64,000 nucleotides of DNA from Candidatus Gemmiger faecavium (GCA_019114415.1 DXFO01000021.1:1-64000); one strand, 5' to 3'; counted from the first letter of the stretch, positions 33,531 to 42,894 are shown. Notes: a model not told the origin generated them from the letters alone. Program-made: numbers and translations.

Positions 33531-34688
33531 TTACGCCGCACCGAACAGGGAGGCCAGCGCCTTGGCCGCGTACTCCCCGGCACGGACCGCCTCCTCCAGC
33601 GTGTTGGCATGCCCGCCGATCTCAATGAGCAGGCTGCCGGTGGTGACGTCCTGGTTATAGAATCGGTAGCCGCACAAAACGGGGCGGGTCAGACCGGGGT
33701 ACAAAGTCTCCATCTCGGTCTCCCAGGCGGCGGCAAAGGCCAGGTTTTTCTCCCAGTCGGGCAGAATGACGGTGGAGCCGTTGTTGCACCCCGCAATGAT
33801 CATGACCTGGGCGGTGTCCTCACCGTCGATCTGGGTCAAGGGTTTGATGCGGGTGCCGTCCTGCTCGATGGCATCCCGGTGGACGTCCAGAATTACCTTG
33901 ATGCTGGGATATTGCTCCAGATAGTCCCGGGCTGTCTGGGCGCTGCGGCCGTAGCTTTCGGTGTAGCTGGGAGAGTCGTGGAGCGTCTCGTCGTGCAGCG
34001 TGTTGATGCCGGCTTCGTTCAGAATGGCGGTCATGCGGGCGCCCACCGCGCACATGTTCATCGAGGTATCCAGGCTGCGCGCTGCAAAGTCCGGGTCATA
34101 CCACAAGTCGTCCCAGGGCTGGTAACATTCGGTGGCGTGGGTGTGCAAAATCAAAACCTGGGGTTCGTCGCTGTTCAGCTCGATGGAAAAAGGCAGTCCC
34201 CCTTCGGCGGCCTCGGCCAGGACGGCATCATCATTGTCGGTGCTGTTCTTGATGCTGCCCGCTGCAAGGGTGATGTAGCCGTCGCCGCTGCCCTGGCGGT
34301 AGGTCTGGGCGGCAATGTCCCCGGCGTTGTCGGGGCGTTCCGGGGCGGCGGTGATTTCCGGTATGGGAGTACTTTCCGGGGCGGAGGTGTTTTCCTTATT
34401 GCCGTCATCCCCGGCGTTGGTTTCGGGCTGGGGCGTAGGGGAGGGCGACGGCTCAGGCACGGTGTCCGTGATGGAGGGCAGGGCGCTTTCTGCCGCGGCA
34501 GGCTTGGCCGCGCTGCTGTGCAGGATGTCCCGTACCCCGGCGGGCTCGGTCACAAAGACCGCGGCAGCAGTCAGCCAGCCGCCCGGGGCAAGCTGTACCG
34601 ACGCCCAGAGCATCGCCGCGCAAAACACAGCGGAGGCCCCACCCAGCAGCATCCGCCCCAGCAGCCGGTAGAAATGTTTCAAGACCAT
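33531..34688 (-). CDS. spoIIP: Stage II sporulation protein P-like amidase
   Basis: SpoIIP is a membrane-anchored N-acetylmuramoyl-L-alanine amidase that, with SpoIID and SpoIIM, thins septal peptidoglycan at engulfment. The 385-residue protein has an N-terminal membrane anchor (about 15-40) and a low-complexity Pro/Ser/Thr/Glu linker (about 65-130). The amidase domain has the zinc-histidine motif HTHATECY near 190, DVHRDA near 278 and the catalytic glutamate in LIEIGGHAN near 359. AGGAGG lies close (3 bases) to the ATG at 34688; a longer start cannot be excluded. The close relatives suggested by this window are generally viewed as poor or non-sporulating. Confidence 0.85.
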   Translation of the reverse strand: MVLKHFYRLLGRMLLGGASAVFCAAMLWASVQLAPGGWLTAAAVFVTEPAGVRDILHSSAAKPAAAESALPSITDTVPEPSPSPTPQPETNAGDDGNKENTSAPESTPIPEITAAPERPDNAGDIAAQTYRQGSGDGYITLAAGSIKNSTDNDDAVLAEAAEGGLPFSIELNSDEPQVLILHTHATECYQPWDDLWYDPDFAARSLDTSMNMCAVGARMTAILNEAGINTLHDETLHDSPSYTESYGRSAQTARDYLEQYPSIKVILDVHRDAIEQDGTRIKPLTQIDGEDTAQVMIIAGCNNGSTVILPDWEKNLAFAAAWETEMETLYPGLTRPVLCGYRFYNQDVTTGSLLIEIGGHANTLEEAVRAGEYAAKALASLFGAA

Positions 34689-34847
34689 ACGCCTCCTCTC
34701 CGCCGGGAATGGAACACGCGCACAGGGTCTTGTACCCGGACCGCGCTTCAAGTTCATGTGTATGCAGGAACGGAACCTTTTAAGCACGGGAAAAGGGCTG
34801 CATTGAAAGTTCGACAAAAAACTTTCGCTGATTTTGTAAAAAACCAC

Positions 34848-34876
34848 TTGCAACATTGCGCCGATTATGCTAACAT
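34848..34876 (+). promoter_or_regulatory. Sigma-A promoter of rpsT
   Basis: TTGCAA (34848-34853) and TAACAT (34871-34876) are 17 bases apart, 38 bases before the rpsT start. Confidence 0.7.
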
Positions 34877-34914
34877 AGGTAATACTGTTATGGGGAACCA
34901 AGGAGGTGGAACGA

Positions 34915-35181
34915 ATGCCTAACATTAAATCTCAGAAGGACCGCGTTGTTCAGGCCAAGAAAGAGGCTCTGCACAATAAGGCCATCAAGTCCAACCTGAA
35001 AACAGTGATCAAAAAGGCAGACGCTGCCATCGACAGCAACGCTGCGGATAAAGACGCCGCCATCAAGGCCGCTGTCTCCGCCATTGACTCTGCCAAGAGC
35101 AAGGGTGTCATCCATAAGAACACCGCTGCCCGCAAGATCAGCCGCATGGCCAAGCGTAACAACAAGGCCTCCGCGCAGTAA
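34915..35181 (+). CDS. rpsT: 30S ribosomal protein S20
   Basis: The 88-residue, Lys- and Ala-rich helical protein matches S20, which binds 16S rRNA at the bottom of the 30S body. It starts MPNIKSQKDRV and ends with the conserved IHKNTAARKISRMAKR block. The ATG at 34915 is preferred over the in-frame GTG at 34906, because AAGGAGGT lies 8 bases before the ATG and the GTG falls inside it. It is monocistronic with its own promoter and terminator. Confidence 0.97.
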   Translation: MPNIKSQKDRVVQAKKEALHNKAIKSNLKTVIKKADAAIDSNAADKDAAIKAAVSAIDSAKSKGVIHKNTAARKISRMAKRNNKASAQ

Positions 35182-35206
35182 ATCTGCCGAAAACAGCAAA
35201 GAAACA

Positions 35207-35236
35207 ATGCCCGCCTGAAAAGGCGGGCATTTTTCG
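35207..35236 (+). terminator. Terminator of rpsT
   Basis: ATGCCCGCCT pairs with AGGCGGGCAT around a GAAA tetraloop, followed by TTTT. Confidence 0.92.
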
Positions 35237-35265
35237 TGTCCGGGCATTTGTGACACGCTAAACAG

Positions 35266-35300
35266 CAAAAGGGCGGCGGCAGGAGATACCTGCCGCCGCC
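35266..35300 (-). terminator. Terminator of citrate synthase
   Basis: GGCGGCGGCAGG pairs with CCTGCCGCCGCC around a five-base loop; on the minus strand it is followed by CCTTTTGC. Confidence 0.85.
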
Positions 35301-35322
35301 TGATCGATTGTACGAGAACTTT

Positions 35323-36714
35323 TTATCCCTCGGTGGAATGGGGGACACGGTCATCCAGCGTAACGTACTGCTGGGGATTGCCCAGGTATTTGTAGGCCGG
35401 GCGGATGATGCGGTTGGCGAACATGACCTCCTCCACACGGTGTGCACACCAGCCGGGAACACGGGCAATGGCGAACAGCGGGGTGTACAGGTCCTCGCTG
35501 ATGCCCAGCATCCGGTAGATCAGCCCGCTGAACAGGTCCACGTTGGCGCAGACCTTTTTGGGACCGTGGTGCTCCTCAGCAAAGACCTGGGGAGCCAGGC
35601 GCTCGATGGCGCACAGCATGTTGTACTCCCGGTCAAAGCCCTTTTTATAAGCGAGATGCCGGGCATGATCTTTCAGGATCTGGGCGCGGGGGTCGCTCAG
35701 GGTATAGACCGCATGCCCGATGCCGTAGATCAGGCCGCTGCCGTCACCGGCTTCCTTGCGCAGGATCTTGCGCAGAAATTCCCGGATCTCATCGTCGCCA
35801 GCGTTGGGGCTGACGTTTTCCAGAATGTAGTCCAGCTGATGCATGACCTTGAGGTTGGCACCGCCGTGCTTGGGACCTTTCAGCGCGCCGATGGCCGCCG
35901 AGATGGCCGCATAGGTGTCGGTGCCGGAGGAGGACAGCACCCGGCAGGTAAAGGTGGAGCAGTTGCCGCCGCCGTGGTCGGCATGGACCAGCAGACACAG
36001 ATCCAGCAGGCGGGCTTCCTCGTGGGTGAACTTCTGGTCGGGGCGGTAGGTGGACAGAATGTGCTCCGCCGTGCTCTGCCCGGCAATGGGCAGGTGGAAA
36101 TACATGCTCTCCCGGTCATAGACCCGGCGCTTGATTTGATAGGCGTTGACCATCATGGTGGGCAGCTCGGCGATCAGGTTGATGCTCTGGCGCAGGATGT
36201 TGGCCAGGGAACGGTCCTCAGCCTGCTGGTCGTAGCTGTACATGGCCAGCACGCTGCGGGCGATCTTGTTCATGATGTTGGGCGACGGCGAGTTCATGAT
36301 CATGTCGTCGGCAAAACCGCGGGGAAGTTCCCGGTGATCGTCCAGCAGCTTGCAGAAGCGCTGCAAAAGCTCCCGGTCGGGCAGACTGCCGAACAAAAGC
36401 AGCCAGACTGTCTCTTCAAACATGAAACGGTCGTGAGCGTCGGCCTCCTGGACCAGGGTGTCGATGTCGATGCCCCGGTAGATCAGCCGTCCCGGGATGG
36501 GCACGATGCTGCCGTCGGGCAGGGCATCGTAGCCCACGACGTTGGAGACGTTGGTCAGACCGGCCAGGACGCCGGTTCCGTCGGCGTTGCGCAGGCCCCG
36601 CTTGACGCCGAGCCGCTCACAGTCCGAAGGATCGATGTAGTTGTTCTGGAGGTATTCGTCGCACAGCAGCCGGATCTCGTCCGGCTCCAGCGCGGCTACG
36701 GCTGGATAATACAT
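35323..36714 (-). CDS. gltA: Citrate synthase
   Basis: The enzyme condenses acetyl-CoA with oxaloacetate. The 463-residue protein has the active-site histidines in HADHGGGNCSTF (near 268) and GIGHAVYTLSDPRA (near 350). The catalytic aspartate is in CANVDLFSG (near 409), and the KHGGAN segment is near 310. The frame is open to 36822; AAGGGGAA 7 bases before the ATG at 36714 decides the start. It is divergent from isocitrate dehydrogenase and aconitase, so the three genes give the oxidative branch from oxaloacetate to 2-oxoglutarate for glutamate synthesis. Confidence 0.95.
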   Translation of the reverse strand: MYYPAVAALEPDEIRLLCDEYLQNNYIDPSDCERLGVKRGLRNADGTGVLAGLTNVSNVVGYDALPDGSIVPIPGRLIYRGIDIDTLVQEADAHDRFMFEETVWLLLFGSLPDRELLQRFCKLLDDHRELPRGFADDMIMNSPSPNIMNKIARSVLAMYSYDQQAEDRSLANILRQSINLIAELPTMMVNAYQIKRRVYDRESMYFHLPIAGQSTAEHILSTYRPDQKFTHEEARLLDLCLLVHADHGGGNCSTFTCRVLSSSGTDTYAAISAAIGALKGPKHGGANLKVMHQLDYILENVSPNAGDDEIREFLRKILRKEAGDGSGLIYGIGHAVYTLSDPRAQILKDHARHLAYKKGFDREYNMLCAIERLAPQVFAEEHHGPKKVCANVDLFSGLIYRMLGISEDLYTPLFAIARVPGWCAHRVEEVMFANRIIRPAYKYLGNPQQYVTLDDRVPHSTEG

Positions 36715-36895
36715 GGCAGCTTCCCCTTTCCCTCTGGCGGGGCGGTGTGCATGGCGGTTTTGAGGGAGGTCTTCCTTGACCGGAAAAACCTTGCCTGCCG
36801 GTATGGACGCGCACACATCCAAACCGGCGCCGCCTTTGCGCCTGCTCCATAAAAACCGGCGGCGGAGAGAACCGCCACGCGGTGTGATGCCTTTA

Positions 36896-36924
36896 ATTTT
36901 ATCGAATCATATCGGTGAAGTCAA
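36896..36924 (-). promoter_or_regulatory. Sigma-A promoter of citrate synthase
   Basis: On the minus strand TTGACT (36924-36919) and TAAAAT (36901-36896) are 17 bases apart. Confidence 0.8.
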
Positions 36925-37022
36925 GCTAAAAACTTAAAACAAAGTAAAAAAAGCAGATAAGAACTTAAGAAAATAAAGAAAAAAGTTTGTGATATGGCGC
37001 TCTAAACCGGAAAAGTGCTTGA

Positions 37023-37051
37023 TTGACAACCCGGATGCAAGCCGATATACT
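37023..37051 (+). promoter_or_regulatory. Sigma-A promoter of icd-acnA
   Basis: TTGACA (37023-37028) and TATACT (37046-37051) are 17 bases apart; the ACTATATAGT palindrome follows at about +1. Confidence 0.87.
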
Positions 37052-37144
37052 TAAAACTATATAGTCTGTCATGCGGTCAGCGTGCAGGCCGGAAACTGCC
37101 GGACGGTGGAACATCCGGCATCAGGAAAGGGGCAGTATATACTA

Positions 37145-38137
37145 ATGAAGGCAGTTTTGATCCCGGGCGACGGCATCGGCCGCGAGATCGCCCAAAGCGT
37201 TAAAAAGGTATCCGCCGCGCTGGATACCGGTATTGAATGGCTGGAATATGAGGCCGGGGCAGAGTATGCCGCCGCCAACGGCGAGCTGCTGCAGCCCGGG
37301 CTTCTCGACGAGATCGAGCGCTGCGGCTGGGCACTGAAAGGCCCCACGGCCACGCCCATCGGCAAGGGCTTCCGCAGCATCAACGTTCAGCTGCGCCAGC
37401 GGTTCTCCACCTACGCCAATCTGCGTCCGGTGCGCTCGCTGCCCGGCGTGCCCACCCGCTTTGATAACGTGGACCTGGTCATCGTCCGCGAAAATTCCGA
37501 GGACCTGTACAAAGGCATCGAGTATATGCTGGATGACGACACCGCCAACGGCATCAAGCTCATCACCCGCGGAGCCAGCCTGCGCATCTGCCGCTTTGCC
37601 TTTGACTACGCCCGCCGCCACGGCCGCAAAAAGGTCACCGCCGTCCACAAGGCCAATATTATGAAGCTGACCGACGGTCTGTTCCTCAGCTGCTTCCGTG
37701 AGGTCGCCGCCGAATACCCCGAAATCCAGGCCGACGACGTCATCATCGACGCCCTTTGCATGAAGCTGGTCCAGCGTCCCGAGCAGTTCGATGTTCTGGT
37801 CGCCCCCAACCTGTACGGCGATATCATCAGCGATTTGTGCGCCGGTCTGGTGGGCGGTCTGGGCTTTGCTCCCTCCGCCAACATCGGGGACAAGGTCCGC
37901 ATTTACGAGGCCGTCCACGGTTCCGCCCCCGACATCGCGGGCAAGAACATGGCCAACCCCTCCGCCATCCTCATGGCCTTTGCCATGATGCTGCGTGACC
38001 TGGACAAGGCCGACGCCGCAGACCGCCTGACCAATGCCATCCACAGCCTGGTCCAGGAGGGCACCACCGTCACCGCCGACATCGGCGGCACCGCCACCAC
38101 CACCCAGTTCACCGACGCGCTCATTGCCCGCCTGTGA
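37145..38137 (+). CDS. icd: Isocitrate dehydrogenase (NAD-type)
   Basis: The 330-residue protein belongs to the isocitrate/isopropylmalate dehydrogenase family. PGDGIGREI is at 7-15, and the substrate-contact segment RENSEDLYKGIEY is near 112-124. KANIMKLTDG is followed by the metal-binding DALCMKLV and GDIISDLCAGLVGGLG. The coenzyme loop HGSAPDIAGKNMANP has Asp-Ile, as in NAD-dependent forms, rather than Lys-Tyr. Isocitrate is favoured over isopropylmalate because aconitase follows and citrate synthase is divergent. AAGGGGCAG lies about 10 bases upstream of the ATG. Confidence 0.9.
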   Translation: MKAVLIPGDGIGREIAQSVKKVSAALDTGIEWLEYEAGAEYAAANGELLQPGLLDEIERCGWALKGPTATPIGKGFRSINVQLRQRFSTYANLRPVRSLPGVPTRFDNVDLVIVRENSEDLYKGIEYMLDDDTANGIKLITRGASLRICRFAFDYARRHGRKKVTAVHKANIMKLTDGLFLSCFREVAAEYPEIQADDVIIDALCMKLVQRPEQFDVLVAPNLYGDIISDLCAGLVGGLGFAPSANIGDKVRIYEAVHGSAPDIAGKNMANPSAILMAFAMMLRDLDKADAADRLTNAIHSLVQEGTTVTADIGGTATTTQFTDALIARL

Positions 38138-38158
38138 CGGCAAAGGAGGGACTCGACA

Positions 38159-40399
38159 TTGAAACTGCATGACAAAGGCGTCTATCTTGTCAACGGCAAG
38201 CTGTGTGACACCGCGCCCGTCTCCCAGGAGGAGGCCCGCAAGGGGACTATGGCTTACCGTATCCTGGAGGCCCATAACACCACCCCCGACATGAAGAACC
38301 TGCGCCTCAAGTTTGACTCGATGACCAGCCACGACATCACCTACGTGGGCATCATCCAGACGGCGCGGGCTTCCGGCATGGAAAAGTTCCCGCTGCCCTA
38401 TGTGCTGACCAACTGCCACAACAGCCTGTGCGCCGTGGGCGGCACCATCAATGAGGACGACCACCAGTTTGCCCTGTCCGCCGCCCACAAATACGGCGGC
38501 ATCTATGTCCCGCCCAACATGGCGGTCATCCACAGCTATAACCGGGAGATGATGTCCGGCTGCGGCCGCATGATCCTGGGCTCCGACTCCCACACCCGCT
38601 ATGGTGCTCTGGGCACCATGGCCGTGGGTGAGGGCGGCGGCGAGCTGGCCAAGCAGCTGGTGGGCCGCACCTATGATATGGCCTATCCCGGCGTGGTGGC
38701 CATCTACCTGACCGGCAAACTCAACCTCGGTGTCGGCCCTCAGGACGTGGCTCTGGCGCTGGTGGGGGCCACCTATGCCAACGGCTATGTCAAGAACAAG
38801 GTCATGGAGTTCGTCGGCCCCGGCATTGCCTCCCTGTCGGCAGACTGCCGCAACGGCATCGACGTCATGACCACCGAGACCACCTGCTGGTCCAGTATCT
38901 GGCAGACCGACGAGGTCACCAAGGAATACTTCGATATTCACGGCCGTCCCGAGGCCTATAAGGAGCTGAAACCCGCCGACGTGGCCTACTACGACGGCTG
39001 CATTGAACTGGATCTGTCCACCATCGAGTGCATGATCGCTCTGCCCATGCACCCCAGCTATGCCTATCCCATCCGGGAACTGAAGGCCAACGCCAAGGAC
39101 ATCCTGCATGAGATCGAGACCCGCGCCAACGAGCAGCTTTCCGGCAAGGTTCATATGGACCTGGTCAGCAAGGTGGCGGCGGACGGCAGCATCCGCATCG
39201 ACCAGGGCGTCGTGGCGGGCTGCAGCGGCGGCACCTTTGAAAACGTCTGCGCCGTGGCCCAGATCCTGCGGGGCAAAAACTGCGGTGCGGGGACCTTCCG
39301 CCTCAGCGTCTACCCGGACAGCATGCCCACCTATCTGGAACTGGTCAAAAACGGCGCGGTGGCCGACGTGGTCTCGGCGGGCGGCATCTTCCGCGAATGC
39401 TTCTGCGGCCCCTGCTTCGGCGCGGGCGATACCCCGGCCAACGGTGAGTTCTCCATCCGCCATGCCACCCGCAACTTCCCCAACCGGGAAGGCTCCAAGC
39501 CCGGTGAAGGCCAGATCTCTGCCGTGGCCCTCATGGATGCCCGTTCCATTGCGGCTACGGCGGCCAACGGCGGTGTGCTGACCGCGGCCAGCGAGATCCT
39601 GGACGAAGTGCTTCCCACGCCGGAATATCACTTCGATATGGGCGTCTACGACAAGCGCGTCTACAACGGCTGGGGCCATGCCGAGCCGGAATACGAGCTC
39701 AAGTTCGGCCCCAACATCAAGGACTGGCCGGAGCAGCCCGCCCTCAGCGATGATCTGCTGGTCAAGGTCACCAGCTATATCACCGACCCCGTCACCACCA
39801 CCGACGAGCTGATCCCCTCGGGCGAGACTTCCTCCTTCCGTTCCAACCCCCTGCGCCTGGCGGAGTTCACCCTTTCCCGCAAGGACCCGGGCTACGTGGG
39901 CCGCGCCAAGGCTGTGAAGGAGCTGGACGACCAGCGCCGCGCAGGCACTCTGCCCGCAGAGATTCAGGCTGTCTACGATGCCCTGTCCAAGGCAGGCGTC
40001 CAGGCGGACCCGGCTGCTGCCAACATTGGCTCGGCGGTCTTTGCCAACAAGCCCGGCGACGGCTCCGCCCGTGAGCAGGCTGCCAGCTGCCAGCGCGTGC
40101 TGGGCGGTGCGGCCAACTTTGCCAAGGAGTACGCCACCAAGCGTTACCGTTCCAACTGCATCAACTGGGGCATGCTGCCCTTCCTGGTGGAGGACCCCTC
40201 GGTCTTTGCCCTGGGGGACTACGTCTTTGTCCCCGGCGCCCGCAAGGCGCTGCTGGATGCCGCTCCTGAGATGACCGCCTACGCCGTTTCGGCAGAGGGC
40301 AAGGTCACTCCCTTTGTGGTGCGCCTGGGCGATATGACCCGGGACGAACGCCAGATCCTGGCGGACGGCTGCCTCATCAACTACTACAAAAACAACTGA
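38159..40399 (+). CDS. acnA: Aconitate hydratase
   Basis: The 746-residue hydratase converts citrate to isocitrate. The Fe-S cluster cysteines are in [11 protein letters not shown] (near 356) and FCGPCFGAG (near 419-421), and [13 protein letters not shown] (near 140) is the family's substrate loop. The start is TTG with AAAGGAGGG 8 bases upstream, 21 bases after the icd stop, so icd and aconitase form an operon. The shorter N-terminus puts it with the clostridial hydratase group rather than the long AcnA/IRP type, so the gene symbol is by function. Confidence 0.92.
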   Translation: MKLHDKGVYLVNGKLCDTAPVSQEEARKGTMAYRILEAHNTTPDMKNLRLKFDSMTSHDITYVGIIQTARASGMEKFPLPYVLTNCHNSLCAVGGTINEDDHQFALSAAHKYGGIYVPPNMAVIHSYNREMMSGCGRMILGSDSHTRYGALGTMAVGEGGGELAKQLVGRTYDMAYPGVVAIYLTGKLNLGVGPQDVALALVGATYANGYVKNKVMEFVGPGIASLSADCRNGIDVMTTETTCWSSIWQTDEVTKEYFDIHGRPEAYKELKPADVAYYDGCIELDLSTIECMIALPMHPSYAYPIRELKANAKDILHEIETRANEQLSGKVHMDLVSKVAADGSIRIDQGVVAGCSGGTFENVCAVAQILRGKNCGAGTFRLSVYPDSMPTYLELVKNGAVADVVSAGGIFRECFCGPCFGAGDTPANGEFSIRHATRNFPNREGSKPGEGQISAVALMDARSIAATAANGGVLTAASEILDEVLPTPEYHFDMGVYDKRVYNGWGHAEPEYELKFGPNIKDWPEQPALSDDLLVKVTSYITDPVTTTDELIPSGETSSFRSNPLRLAEFTLSRKDPGYVGRAKAVKELDDQRRAGTLPAEIQAVYDALSKAGVQADPAAANIGSAVFANKPGDGSAREQAASCQRVLGGAANFAKEYATKRYRSNCINWGMLPFLVEDPSVFALGDYVFVPGARKALLDAAPEMTAYAVSAEGKVTPFVVRLGDMTRDERQILADGCLINYYKNN

Positions 40400-40430
40400 T
40401 TCTCTGAAAAATCAGTCTGAACGCAACAGA

Positions 40431-40470
40431 AAAGCACCCCGGTATTTTTGATACCGGGGTGCTTTTTGAT
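40431..40470. terminator. Terminator of icd-acnA
   Basis: AAGCACCCCGGTAT pairs with ATACCGGGGTGCTT and is followed by T residues; A residues before the stem also make it work for the minus-strand gene at 40548. Confidence 0.93.
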
Positions 40471-40547
40471 ATGGCTCGTTTGGTTTGCGCGGCTGATCTG
40501 CGTGCCATCCGTTCCGCCGGTGGCAAAACCGACAGGGGAGGACTGCT

Positions 40548-40985
40548 TTATTCAAACAGAGCCGCGCAGTCCTGTTCGGTGTAGACGGGGACGCCGTTTG
40601 CTTTCAGCAGTCCGGCAGTCACGCCGTCGCCAGAGATTTTGACATGGGAAAAACTGCCGTCGTAGATGGTGCCGCTGCCGCAGCTGGGGCTGTTTGCCTT
40701 GAGCAGAGCCGCCTGACAGCCGCACAGCCGGTACAGGGCAAGGGCGGCTTCGGCACCCTTGCGGTATTGGGTGGTCACGTCCGCACCGGCCTCGGTGACG
40801 ACATACTTGCCGCGGCGTTCGGCGGGCGGCCGGGGCGTGGGCAGACCGCCGTAGATTTCCGGGCAGACGGGAACCAGTTCATGCCCGGCGTTGCGCAGGG
40901 CTTGCAGCAGCGCGGGGTCAAGATTATCCCCGCCGGAATATTTGCAGGCGATGCCCAGCAGACAGGCACTGACAAGCAGTTTCAT
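40548..40985 (-). CDS. DUF523 family protein
   Basis: The 145-residue protein matches DUF523. It has the N-terminal VSACLLGIACKYSGG, PVCPEIYGGLPTPRPP near 40-55, and the Cys-containing KANSPSCGSGTIYDG near 95-109. Several conserved cysteines suggest metal or Fe-S binding, and some members are fused to or adjacent to tRNA-thiolation or sulfur genes, but no function is proved. The ATG at 40985 has GCGGAGG 6 bases upstream. It is followed on the opposite strand by a broken rhodanese gene. Confidence 0.88.
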   Translation of the reverse strand: MKLLVSACLLGIACKYSGGDNLDPALLQALRNAGHELVPVCPEIYGGLPTPRPPAERRGKYVVTEAGADVTTQYRKGAEAALALYRLCGCQAALLKANSPSCGSGTIYDGSFSHVKISGDGVTAGLLKANGVPVYTEQDCAALFE

Positions 40986-41212
40986 CAAAAACCTCCGCGT
41001 TTTCTGTCAAAGATAAAATATCCGGCTTCCATCGGGCCGGATGTGGCTTGAAAACCAGCATACCATCGGCGGAGGCCTGTGTCAATCAAGGCAAAACATT
41101 TGGACGCTGTGTCATAGCTTGCGTAGCCGCTGCATACAATGAAACAAGGCCCTGCCGGCATAAGAGCACTTTTGAGGGCCGGTAAGGTTTCATTGAGAGG
41201 GGGGGACAAACC

Positions 41213-41514
41213 ATGCCTACGATCCAACCCGGTGAGGCAAAAAAGCTTTTGGATACCGGTGCCGTCGCTTTGGATGTGCGGGAGGACTGGGAATATCAGG
41301 CGGGACATCTGCGGAGGCCTTGCATCTGCCCCTTGGCAGGCTGGCGCGCAGCGCGGAGGAACTTCTGCCGGACAAAACGCGGAATATCGTGGTTTATTGT
41401 GCCAGCGGAGTTCGGTCTTTTCAGGCGGCACAGTGGCTGTGCCGGAACGGCTGGCGCAATGTATGGGATATGGGCAGCCTGAAAGCATGGCCCTACGGAA
41501 TTGAACATTTCTGA
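41213..41514 (+). pseudogene. Rhodanese-like protein, frameshifted
   Basis: Two overlapping frames together make one rhodanese domain of about 100 residues. Frame 1 from the ATG at 41213 gives MPTIQPGEAKKLLDTG...EYQAGHL, and then the conserved ALHLPLGRL continues in another frame. The active-site loop YCASGVRS and the ending WPYGIEHF follow there. The shift falls at 41309-41314 in CATCTGCGGAG, where one extra base would restore HLPEALHLPLG. The total length of 302 bases is one short of a multiple of three. This is either a real one-base deletion or a sequencing error. GAGAGGGGGGG precedes the ATG. Confidence 0.85.
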
Positions 41515-41536
41515 AATTCTGACCGTTTTGCCCACC

Positions 41537-41565
41537 TTGCTATGCCGGACGGAATATATTACAAT
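41537..41565 (+). promoter_or_regulatory. Sigma-A promoter of the first AI-2E family gene
   Basis: TTGCTA (41537-41542) and TACAAT (41560-41565) are 17 bases apart; the leader before the start codon is about 160 bases. Confidence 0.7.
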
Positions 41566-41733
41566 AGACGTGTATCGGGCTGACACAAAAGTCCGGGTTT
41601 TGGTATTTTGATAAAAACGTGATTTTACATCGGGCGTTGGGGAATCCCGGAGCGCCGAATCGTATAGAAAGACAGAGACTGCCGGTCAGAGCCGGCTTCG
41701 CCGTGCCGCACGGCGGGAAAACGGAGGAGTGGA

Positions 41734-42894
41734 ATGAAAAAATGGTTGAGCCGGAAACCGGAGATGGTTTCGGACTGGCTTTTTCTGATTATTGCCGGTG
41801 TGGCGGCGTATTTTCTGTTTGATCATCTGCCGGACATCTGGGGCGGCCTGGACCGCGTTCTGGGGATTCTCTCTCCCTTTGCGGGGGCCATTGTACTGGC
41901 CTATCTGCTGGATATGCCCACCCGCTTTTTTGCCAAAAAGCTGTTCCACGGCAAGCGCATCCCGGCAATGATTTTGTCCTACCTGGTGGCGATTTTGCTT
42001 ATTGTGGTGCTGGTCAGCCTGGTGGTTCCTCAGCTGGCCGCCAGCATCCGGATGTTCACCACCAACCTGCCGGCCTATGCGGATAACCTCCAGAGCCTGC
42101 TCACCACATTGCAGGAAAAATACGGTCTCAACCTTGCCATTGCCAACGAACTGCTGGATGATTCCAGCGAGATGATCTCCAAAGTTCTCAGCGCCCTGGC
42201 CAGCAGTATGCCTGCGGTGGCAAACTACGCAGCCAACGCCATGGGCGGTCTGGTGGCTGTGTTTACGGCGGTGGCAGGCAGTATTTATATGCTTGCCAGC
42301 AAGGAAACGCTCCTGCGCAACCTGCGGGCGGTGCTGCATGCCGCGGTTCCGCCGCGGGTGGCAAAAAGCGTGCTCAGTGTCTTTTCCATGGCGAACAAGA
42401 CGTTCAGCGGATATATCGGCGGCCAGATGATGGATGCACTTCTGGTCGGTATCGAGACCTTTGTGCTCATGTCCATCATCGGGCTGGATTTCGCCCCGCT
42501 GATCGGCGTGCTGGTAGGCGTGACGAACATTATCCCCATCTTCGGACCCTTCATCGGTGCGGTGCCCGGCACGCTGATCCTGCTGTTTGCTGATCCCATC
42601 CAGGCGGTGGAGTTTGCAATCCTTATTCTGGTCGTTCAGCAGATCGACGGCAACTTTATTGCGCCGCGCATCGTGGGCGATGCCATCGGCCTTTCGGGGC
42701 TGTGGGTGCTTCTGGCCATTATTCTGGGCGGCGATCTGTTCGGCTTGCCCGGCATGGTGGTGGGTGTGCCGCTGTTCGCCGTGCTGTATACGCTGCTGAG
42801 CCAGCTGGTAGCGGCTGGCCTGACCAGCAGGGGAATTGACGCGGAGGGCAACCCCTTGCCCGAAGATCCGCCGGTCTTTCCCGACAAACACTGA
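41734..42894 (+). CDS. AI-2E family transporter, copy 1
   Basis: The 386-residue membrane protein has about eight hydrophobic segments. The family hallmarks are near 260-330: PLIGVLVGVTNIIPIFGPFIG, whose core is GVTNIIPIFGP, and then QQIDGNFIAPRIVG. Members include the AI-2 exporter TqsA, PerM-like proteins and sodium/proton antiporters, so the substrate here is open. GGAGGAG precedes the ATG. A paralogue follows 133 bases later with its own promoter. Confidence 0.88.
   Translation: MKKWLSRKPEMVSDWLFLIIAGVAAYFLFDHLPDIWGGLDRVLGILSPFAGAIVLAYLLDMPTRFFAKKLFHGKRIPAMILSYLVAILLIVVLVSLVVPQLAASIRMFTTNLPAYADNLQSLLTTLQEKYGLNLAIANELLDDSSEMISKVLSALASSMPAVANYAANAMGGLVAVFTAVAGSIYMLASKETLLRNLRAVLHAAVPPRVAKSVLSVFSMANKTFSGYIGGQMMDALLVGIETFVLMSIIGLDFAPLIGVLVGVTNIIPIFGPFIGAVPGTLILLFADPIQAVEFAILILVVQQIDGNFIAPRIVGDAIGLSGLWVLLAIILGGDLFGLPGMVVGVPLFAVLYTLLSQLVAAGLTSRGIDAEGNPLPEDPPVFPDKH

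Larger units (their letters stand above)
36715..37144. promoter_or_regulatory. 430-base divergent promoter region, citrate synthase / icd
   Basis: No gene is seen. Two sigma-A promoters point outward (listed separately) with about 100 bases of AT-rich sequence between them (near 36925-37005). An ACTATATAGT palindrome (37056-37065) overlaps the expected icd transcription start. The citrate synthase leader is about 175 bases long. Confidence 0.6.

Noticed and set aside
30573-34922. A 1449-codon plus-strand open frame
   Set aside because: It lies opposite the YfhO and SpoIIP genes, has low-complexity Gly/His/Gln-rich translation and no ribosome binding site. It is a shadow caused by GC-biased codon use on the other strand.
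37142-39679. An 845-codon minus-strand open frame opposite icd and aconitase
   Set aside because: The plus strand encodes two clear enzymes here. The antisense translation is Gly/Val/Asp-rich without domains.
41320-41514. An independent 64-codon gene starting at TTG
   Set aside because: It is the C-terminal half of the frameshifted rhodanese, not a separate gene.
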